NCBI GenBank assembly: GCA_036259355.1
Contig: DATABY010000142.1
Location: forward strand, 1 to 16,702
Length of the DNA stretch: 16,702 nt
DNA from: JALZDI01 sp036259355
GTDB taxonomy: Bacteria; Actinomycetota; Actinomycetes; Propionibacteriales; Nocardioidaceae
Direction of reading: 5' to 3'
The notes beneath the pieces were generated by a model. It searched no databases and was not told the DNA's origin. It was given only the letters and a program-made list of their open reading frames with translations. Shown piece by piece: positions 12,094 to 16,702 of this stretch. Within the stretch, counting starts at the first letter, position 1, and every line of letters begins with the position of its first letter. A program made the position numbers and the translations under genes.

Positions 12094-13686
12094 GTGCGCC
12101 GGTCACCGGCTCGCGACTGGCTACGCGCCGCCCGGAATAGGGGCAGAATCGTCTCCATGGCGAGTCGGGCCGATCGACGGGTCCCGCTGCGGTGGCGAAT
12201 GTTCGCCCTGGTGGCCCTGCTCGCTGGCCTGGTGGTGGCGAACACCGTGCTGTCGCTGGCGTACGAGGCCCGGCTGACGGAGCAGGAGCAGGAGCAGACC
12301 AACCTGCACCAGACCGCGTTGGTCTCCGAGCGGCTGCTGCGGAGCCTGGACGGTCAGGTGGTGGAGGTGCGCGGGTACGCGCTGACCGGCGCCGAGATGT
12401 TCCTCAACGGCTACGCCCTGCAGCGGCTGGAGGAGCTCCGGCTCCTCGACGAGCTGCGGCGCCGGCTGGCCGGTGAGGACGAGCTGCTCCGACGGGTTGA
12501 CCGGCTCGAGGCGGCCATCTTCGCCTGGCGGGTCCGGGTCGCCGACCGTGTCATCGCCGCCGTCCGGGCCGGCCGGGAAGGCGGCGAGATCGAGGCCGGC
12601 GTCGACGAACCGCTGTTCGAGGCGGTGCGCGCCGACGCACGCGGGCTGACCCGGAGCATCGACGCCCGGCTCGACGGCATCCGGGTGCTGGTCGCAGAGT
12701 CCCGCGACCGGCTGGACCGCCAGCTGCTGGTCAACGCCGGGCTGGCCGTGCTCCTCCTGGCCGGCTCGGTGTGGAGCCTGCGGCACTGGATCACCGTCCC
12801 GGTCGCGCAGCTCACCGCCCAGGTACGCCGGGTCGCCTCGGGGAACCTGCAGGAACCCGTGCAGGGCACCGGGCCGGTCGAGTTCGAGATGCTCGGCCAC
12901 GACGTCGAGCTGATGCGCCGCCGCATCGTGGATGACCTGGAGAAGACCCAGCGTGCCGTCGAGGCGCTCGAGCAGAACGCCCCACTGGTGAGCAGCCTGC
13001 GGTCACAGCTGCGGGCCACCGACAACGCCACGTTGCCCGACGGCCTGCGGATCGTGGGCCGGCTGGAGCCAGCCCACGGGGTCCTCGCCGGTGACTGGTA
13101 CGACGTGATCACCATCGACGACCACTGCGTCGTCCTCACCGTCGTGGACGTGTGCGGGCACGGCGCTCAGGCGGGGCTCCGCGCGCTGTGGCTCAAGCAC
13201 CTCCTCGTCCCTGCCCTGGCGATGGGTCTCGAGCCCGGCGAGGCGCTGAACTGGGTGGCCGGGCAGATGGGGGACACCGGCGAGTGGTTCGCCACCTGCG
13301 TGATCGTCGAGATCGATGCGAAGAGCGGCCGGTGCGGCTACGCCAACGCGGGCCACCCGCCGCCGCTGCTCTTCGGGCCGGACGGCGTGGAAGAGCTGCC
13401 TGCTACCGGACCGCTGTTCGGCGCGCTGCCCGGCCAGCGTTGGGACACTGCGCACACCCGGCTCAGCGCGGGGCAGATGCTGGCGGTGTACACCGACGGG
13501 ATCACCGAGACACGCAACGCGGCCGGCGACGAGTTCGGAGATGACCGGCTGATCTCGTGCTTCCGCGCCGTCGGCCACCGCGACCCGGCTGCGATCGCCG
13601 ACGGCGTGATGCAGACCGTGCACGCGTTCGGCTCGGAGCGTCTCAACGACGACGCCACGCTGGCCGTGGTCACCCGGTCGGGCTGA
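12094..13686 (+). CDS. CHASE3-HAMP-PP2C (SpoIIE/RsbU-type) membrane phosphatase
   Basis: 530 residues. Basic N-terminus, TM1 (about 36-57), an extracellular helical CHASE3-like domain (about 58-208; VEVRGYALTGAEMFLNGY at 90-107 is typical), TM2 (about 211-229), HAMP linker (about 230-283), a short coiled coil (283-303), then a PPM serine/threonine phosphatase domain (about 315-528). Metal-binding acidic residues are present: Asp334 and Asp337 in AGDWYD, Asp352 in VVDVCGHG, Asp468 in YTDGITETRN, and NDD at 518-520. Such enzymes dephosphorylate STAS antagonists in partner-switching pathways; the target here is unknown, though a STAS gene lies at 5251-5643. GTG 12094 is chosen for GAGGTGA (12083-12089), which overlaps the cupredoxin stop. 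ATG 12157, with CAGAAT eight bases upstream, is a possible leaderless internal start. Confidence 0.9.
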   Translation: MRRSPARDWLRAARNRGRIVSMASRADRRVPLRWRMFALVALLAGLVVANTVLSLAYEARLTEQEQEQTNLHQTALVSERLLRSLDGQVVEVRGYALTGAEMFLNGYALQRLEELRLLDELRRRLAGEDELLRRVDRLEAAIFAWRVRVADRVIAAVRAGREGGEIEAGVDEPLFEAVRADARGLTRSIDARLDGIRVLVAESRDRLDRQLLVNAGLAVLLLAGSVWSLRHWITVPVAQLTAQVRRVASGNLQEPVQGTGPVEFEMLGHDVELMRRRIVDDLEKTQRAVEALEQNAPLVSSLRSQLRATDNATLPDGLRIVGRLEPAHGVLAGDWYDVITIDDHCVVLTVVDVCGHGAQAGLRALWLKHLLVPALAMGLEPGEALNWVAGQMGDTGEWFATCVIVEIDAKSGRCGYANAGHPPPLLFGPDGVEELPATGPLFGALPGQRWDTAHTRLSAGQMLAVYTDGITETRNAAGDEFGDDRLISCFRAVGHRDPAAIADGVMQTVHAFGSERLNDDATLAVVTRSG

Positions 13687-13694
13687 CTCCCCGG

Positions 13695-13715
13695 CCTTGG
13701 GGCACGTCACCAAGG
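13695..13715 (+). terminator. Weak hairpin after the phosphatase gene
   Basis: CCTTGG (13695-13700) and CCAAGG (13710-13715) form a 6-bp stem with a 9-base loop, nine bases after the stop. No T-tract follows; a weak candidate for transcript ending. Confidence 0.3.
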
Positions 13716-13724
13716 TGAGAACTC

Positions 13725-13753
13725 TTCCCAATCGTTGCGAATAGCGCTAATCT
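13725..13753 (+). promoter_or_regulatory. Promoter of the small zinc-ribbon gene
   Basis: TTCCCA (13725-13730), 17 bases, TAATCT (13748-13753): a good -10 with a fair -35 at ideal spacing, giving a leader of about 75 bases before ATG 13837. It lies in a locally AT-richer patch after the phosphatase gene. Confidence 0.5.
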
Positions 13754-13836
13754 GCGCTCGCGGCCCTCCACCACGGAGGGTGACGCCGGGCCTGGACCCC
13801 GCCCGCGTGTACGACGAAGTCCCGCGCGAGGTCTGG

Positions 13837-14022
13837 ATGACGACGAGTCGAGAACTCCCCGCACCGCAGAGCGAGTCGCAAGCACCGTGTCCCGAGTGCG
13901 GTGCCCCGGTGCCGCTGGTCGCGGACCGCTGGCTGCTCGCCCACTGGGAGGGCTCCAGCGACTACGCCTACCCGAGGGGCCAGCGTGCGCGCTGCCCCGG
14001 CAGCTTCCTGCCGATCAAGTGA
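13837..14022 (+). CDS. Small zinc-ribbon-like protein, unknown function
   Basis: 61 residues. A CPECG knuckle (about 18-22) is followed about 30 residues later by RCPG, near PRGQRARCPGSFLPIK, giving three Cys; the nearby His (about 35, LAHWEG) might complete a metal site. Trp-, Tyr- and Pro-rich middle (RWLLAHWEGSSDYAYPRG). No membrane segment or signal. Small proteins with CPxCG motifs are common and often act as partners of nucleic acids or other proteins, but no function can be given. ATG 13837 has GAGG (13828-13831) five bases upstream. A promoter and the bidirectional hairpin at 14088 mark it as a single-gene unit. Confidence 0.7.
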   Translation: MTTSRELPAPQSESQAPCPECGAPVPLVADRWLLAHWEGSSDYAYPRGQRARCPGSFLPIK

Positions 14023-14087
14023 GAACCAAGCCGGTGCGACGCCTCCGAGGACACCGCCGTCATTGCGCATGACGTCGGTGCGCCGCC

Positions 14088-14126
14088 GGGGCGTGGACGG
14101 GCCTCGGGCATGCTCGTCCACGCCCC
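14088..14126. terminator. Bidirectional hairpin between convergent genes
   Basis: GGGGCGTGGACG (14088-14099) and CGTCCACGCCCC (14115-14126) are perfect 12-bp arms; a G-T and two further pairs extend the stem to 15 bp around a 9-base loop. It starts six bases past the rocD stop and 65 bases past the zinc-ribbon stop. It lacks T-tracts on both sides, so it is a U-less terminator candidate serving both strands. Confidence 0.7.
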
Positions 14127-14132
14127 CGGTGG

Positions 14133-15365
14133 CTACGAGGACGCGGAGCCGCGCAGGGCCTCCGCGAACCGGTCGCACATCCAGTCCAGGTCCTCGGCCT
14201 CGATGACCAGCGGCGGCGAGAGCCGGATGGTGGACCCGTGGGTGTCCTTGGCGAGGACACCTAGCCCGGCGAGCCGTTCGCACATCTGCCGGCCGGTCAT
14301 CAGTCCGGGGTCGATGTCGACGCCCGCCCACAGGCCGCGGGTGCGGACCGCCCGCACGCCCTGGCCGACGAGGTCCTGCAGCCGGCTCTGCAGCTGTACG
14401 CCCAGGGTGCGGGCCCGTTCCTGGTACGTCCCGGTCTCCAGCAGCCGCACCACCGCGTGCCCGACCGCGGCCGCCAGCGGGTTGCCGCCGAAGGTCGAGC
14501 CGTGGCTGCCGGGCGTGATCACCCCCAGCACGTCGTGGGTGGAGACCACCGCGGACACCGGCAGGATGCCGCCGCCGAGGGCCTTGCCGAGGATGTAGAC
14601 GTCGGGGACGACGCCGTCGAGCTCGCAGGCGAACGTCGTACCGGTCCGGCCGAGCCCGGACTGGACCTCGTCGGCGACAAGGAGGACGTGCGACTCGGTG
14701 CACAGGCGGCGTACGTCGGCCAGGTAGCCGGCCGGCGGCACGATCACGCCTGCCTCGCCCTGCACCGGCTCCAGCAGCACCGCCACGGTGTTCGGTGTGA
14801 TCGCGGCGGCGACCGCGTCGGCATCGCCGTACGGCACGATCGTGAACCCGGGCGCGAACGGCCCGAAGCCGCTGCGGGCGACCGGATCGGTGGAGAAGCC
14901 CACGACGGTGGTGGTGCGCCCGTGGAAGTTGTCCGCCGCGACGATGATCTCCGCCTGCCCGTCCTCAACCCCGCGGACCGTGCTTCCCCAACGGCGGGCC
15001 ACCTTGACCGCGGTCTCCACTGCCTCGACGCCGGTGTTCATCGGGAGGACCGCCTCCATCCCGGCCAGCTTCGCCAGGTCGCGGCAGAACGGGCCGAGCT
15101 GGTCGTTGTGAAAGGCGCGGCTGGTGAGCGTCACCTGGTCGAGCTGCGCGCGGGCAGCGGCCATCAGGTCGGGGTGGCGGTGGCCGAAGTTCAGCGCGGA
15201 GTAGGCCGCCAGGCAGTCCAGGTAGCGGCGGCCCTCGACATCGGTCACCCACGCCCCGTCGGCCTCGGCGACCACCACCGGCAGCGGGTGGTAGTTGTGC
15301 GCGGTCACCGCCTCGGCCAGCTCGATGTGGGCGTCGGTCCTGGAGGCGGTTTCTTCGAGCGTCAC
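14133..15365 (-). CDS. rocD: Ornithine aminotransferase
   Basis: 410 residues, a full-length class III PLP aminotransferase converting ornithine plus 2-oxoglutarate to glutamate semialdehyde and glutamate in the cytoplasm. Seen: YLDCLAAYSALNFGHRHPD (48-66), PMNTGVEAVETAVKVARRWG (108-127), DNFHGRTTT (145-153), LLEPVQGEAGVIVP (197-210), LLVADEVQSGLGRTG (228-242) with the PLP-pyridine Asp232, and ILGKALGGGILPVSA (258-272) with the Schiff-base Lys261. The NxGVEAxExAxK segment and overall pattern favour ornithine over acetylornithine or GABA aminotransferase. GTG 15365 has AGGAG five bases upstream. It is divergent from arcC across 130 bp. Confidence 0.92.
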   Translation of the reverse strand: MTLEETASRTDAHIELAEAVTAHNYHPLPVVVAEADGAWVTDVEGRRYLDCLAAYSALNFGHRHPDLMAAARAQLDQVTLTSRAFHNDQLGPFCRDLAKLAGMEAVLPMNTGVEAVETAVKVARRWGSTVRGVEDGQAEIIVAADNFHGRTTTVVGFSTDPVARSGFGPFAPGFTIVPYGDADAVAAAITPNTVAVLLEPVQGEAGVIVPPAGYLADVRRLCTESHVLLVADEVQSGLGRTGTTFACELDGVVPDVYILGKALGGGILPVSAVVSTHDVLGVITPGSHGSTFGGNPLAAAVGHAVVRLLETGTYQERARTLGVQLQSRLQDLVGQGVRAVRTRGLWAGVDIDPGLMTGRQMCERLAGLGVLAKDTHGSTIRLSPPLVIEAEDLDWMCDRFAEALRGSASS

Positions 15366-15495
15366 ACGTTCTCCTTCGGCTGGTGGTGCGGCGTCGGTGC
15401 CAATCTATGCAACAGCGCCTCACCCGGCTGTGGTGCACGGCGTTGGCACGACCGCCGGACTACCGTGGGCCAGGGCATCTGTTGGGAGGACTGAC
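15366..15495. promoter_or_regulatory. Divergent rocD-arcC promoter region
   Basis: 130 bp. GTGCCAA (15397-15403) and TTGGCAC (15443-15449) form a widely spaced 7-bp inverted repeat. TACCGT (15461-15466) is a -10-like hexamer for arcC, and TAGATT on the minus strand (15409-15404) is one for rocD; no convincing -35 for either. The repeat flanking both could be a shared operator. Confidence 0.35.
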
Positions 15496-16470
15496 GTGCG
15501 CATCGTCGTGGCGTTGGGAGGCAACGCGCTGCTGCGTCGCGGCCAGAAGGCCGACGCCGACGTCCAGGAGGCCAACATCGCCGCTGCGGTGGTGGCGTTG
15601 GCGCCGCTTGCCGAGGAGCACGAGCTGGTCATCACGCACGGCAACGGTCCGCAGGTCGGGGTGCTGGCGCTGCAGAGCGCCTCCGACCCGAACCTCACGA
15701 CGCCGTACCCGTTCGACGTGCTCGGCGCGCAGACCCAGGGCATGATCGGCTACTGGCTCCTGCAGTCGATGCAGAACGCCCTCCCGGGCCGGCAGGTCGC
15801 CGCCATCATCAACCAGACGCTGGTAGAGGCCAACGACCCGGCGTTCGACAACCCGACGAAGTTCGTCGGCGAGGTGTACACGGACGAGCAGGCCCGTGAC
15901 CTGGAGACCAGGCGCGGCTGGACCATGAGGCGGGACGGTTCACAGTGGCGGCGCGTCGTGGGATCTCCGCGACCGCAGCGTGTCGTCGAGACCCGGCTGA
16001 TCCGGCTGTTGCTCAACAGCGGCGCGATCGTCGTGTGCGCCGGTGGCGGGGGAGTCCCGGTCATCCGCAACGAGGACGGCCGTCTCGAGGGCGTCGAGGC
16101 GGTCGTCGACAAGGACCTCACCAGTGCGGTGCTCGCCGAGGCCCTGGAGGCAGACGCCTTCCTGGTGCTCACCGACGTGCCCAACGTCGTGCGCGGCTTC
16201 GGTACGCCGGACGCCGCGCCGATCAGCCGGGCGACACCCGCCGCGCTGCGCCGGGAGGACTTCCCGGCCGGCTCGATGGGGCCGAAGGTCGACGCGGTGT
16301 GCCGCTTCGTCGAGGTCACCGGCGACATGGCCGCGATCGGACGCCTCGAGGACGCCGGAGCGATCGTCAACGGCGACGCGGGCACCATCGTCACCCCGGC
16401 CGGTGACTACGGCGGTCCGGGCGACCTGCGGCCACGGCGCCGTACGGTGATGGCCACCGTGCCCGCGTAG
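15496..16470 (+). CDS. arcC: Carbamate kinase
   Basis: 324 residues, close to the usual 310. Catalyses carbamoyl phosphate plus ADP to ATP, carbamate (CO2 and NH3), the energy-yielding last step of arginine deiminase-type pathways. Motifs of the amino-acid kinase fold: VVALGGNALLRRG (4-16), ITHGNGPQVGVLAL (46-59), DVLGAQTQGMIGYWLLQ (74-90), PTKFVGEVY (120-128), RVVGSPRPQRVVE (153-165), VVCAGGGGVPVI (179-190), VVDKDLTSAVLAEALEADAFLVLTDV (203-228) and AGSMGPKVDAVCRFVE (258-273). A basic C-terminal tail of about 15 residues is extra. GTG 15496 has GGGAGGA (15484-15490) five bases upstream. No arginine deiminase or ornithine carbamoyltransferase gene is adjacent. Confidence 0.93.
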   Translation: MRIVVALGGNALLRRGQKADADVQEANIAAAVVALAPLAEEHELVITHGNGPQVGVLALQSASDPNLTTPYPFDVLGAQTQGMIGYWLLQSMQNALPGRQVAAIINQTLVEANDPAFDNPTKFVGEVYTDEQARDLETRRGWTMRRDGSQWRRVVGSPRPQRVVETRLIRLLLNSGAIVVCAGGGGVPVIRNEDGRLEGVEAVVDKDLTSAVLAEALEADAFLVLTDVPNVVRGFGTPDAAPISRATPAALRREDFPAGSMGPKVDAVCRFVEVTGDMAAIGRLEDAGAIVNGDAGTIVTPAGDYGGPGDLRPRRRTVMATVPA

Positions 16471-16583
16471 CATCTGCCCTCGCTCAATTTCCTAGGTAGA
16501 GTCTGCAGATCCGTTGTGGGTAAGGGGTTCTGGGCGTGCTGCACGGGCCGGACTGTGTCGGTGCTGGGTGCTTTGATCGGGTC

Positions 16584-16702
16584 ATGTCGACAGCACCGGC
16601 AGCCGTTGTTGAGCAGGCGCAGCGCCTGGTCAGCACGGCACGGCTGCTGCCCGCTGACGAGGCGGCCACGGCGTTGGAGCAGGCGGTGACGGTGCTGCAG
16701 GC
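16584..16702 (+). CDS. Unidentified ORF, N-terminal 39 codons (runs off the window)
   Basis: An open frame from ATG 16584 to the window end: MSTAPAAVVEQAQRLVSTAR, then LLPADEAATALEQAVTVLQ, an Ala/Leu/Glu/Gln-rich helical start. No Shine-Dalgarno sequence is present, but TTTGAT lies at -12 to -7 from the ATG, as in leaderless genes. The composition recalls N-termini of DUF222/HNH (13E12-type) proteins, but this is a guess; too little is visible to assign it. Confidence 0.45.
   Translation, partial: MSTAPAAVVEQAQRLVSTARLLPADEAATALEQAVTVLQ

Noticed and set aside
12121..12900. 259-codon minus-strand frame opposite the phosphatase gene
   Set aside because: It lies within the clear CHASE3-HAMP coding region on the other strand; composition and lack of motifs mark a shadow.
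14457..15494. 345-codon plus-strand frame opposite rocD
   Set aside because: It is antisense to a full-length aminotransferase with all catalytic motifs; Arg/His/Asp-rich shadow.

Overview
The window is high-GC DNA from an actinomycete-type bacterium. Pointers are many GTG starts, 1-8 bp gene overlaps, TANNNT -10 elements placed for leaderless mRNAs, and a gene set (GAF-ANTAR, DUF1707, STAS, CHASE3-HAMP-PP2C, ECF sigma factor with membrane partner) typical of Actinomycetota. The genus cannot be named from the sequence alone. No CRISPR array, IS element, complete tRNA or rRNA was seen.

Layout. 1-582 (-) is the 5' part of a Tat-exported PhoX-type phosphatase with a PHO-box-like promoter. It is divergent from a 28-residue membrane peptide gene (910-996, +) that has its own PHO-like repeat. 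1300-2721 (-) is an APC amino-acid permease. 2830-5209 (+) is a thiamine operon: a -35/-10 promoter, a TPP riboswitch, then thiM-thiE-thiD joined by overlapping stops and starts. 5251-5643 (-) is a STAS anti-sigma antagonist with a hairpin leader. 6171-7546 (+) holds a GAF-ANTAR antiterminator and a gene of unknown function. 7627-8547 (-) holds a hotdog thioesterase and a DUF1707 membrane protein.

8691-10947 is the most interesting block. A small secreted RTX-repeat protein (-) diverges from an ECF sigma factor (+), which is followed by an overlapping gene for a single-pass membrane protein with a PknH-like extracellular domain. Both divergent promoters carry the same bipartite element, GCAACC-N16-CGTATRC, 26-34 bp upstream of each start. 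This suggests that the sigma factor controls itself and the RTX protein.

10995-11615 (+) is a YciO/Sua5-family gene, probably leaderless. 11790-13686 (+) couples a secreted cupredoxin to a CHASE3-HAMP-PP2C phosphatase. 13837-14022 (+) is a small zinc-ribbon-like protein, separated from rocD (14133-15365, -) by a strong bidirectional hairpin. rocD is divergent from the carbamate kinase gene arcC (15496-16470, +), which suggests arginine/ornithine catabolism. An unidentified ORF starts at 16584 and runs off the end.

Regulation dominates the window: a phosphate-type promoter, a riboswitch, hairpins over two translation starts, a partner-switching antagonist and phosphatase, an ANTAR protein and an ECF module. 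All functions are read from motifs by eye; no database search was run.
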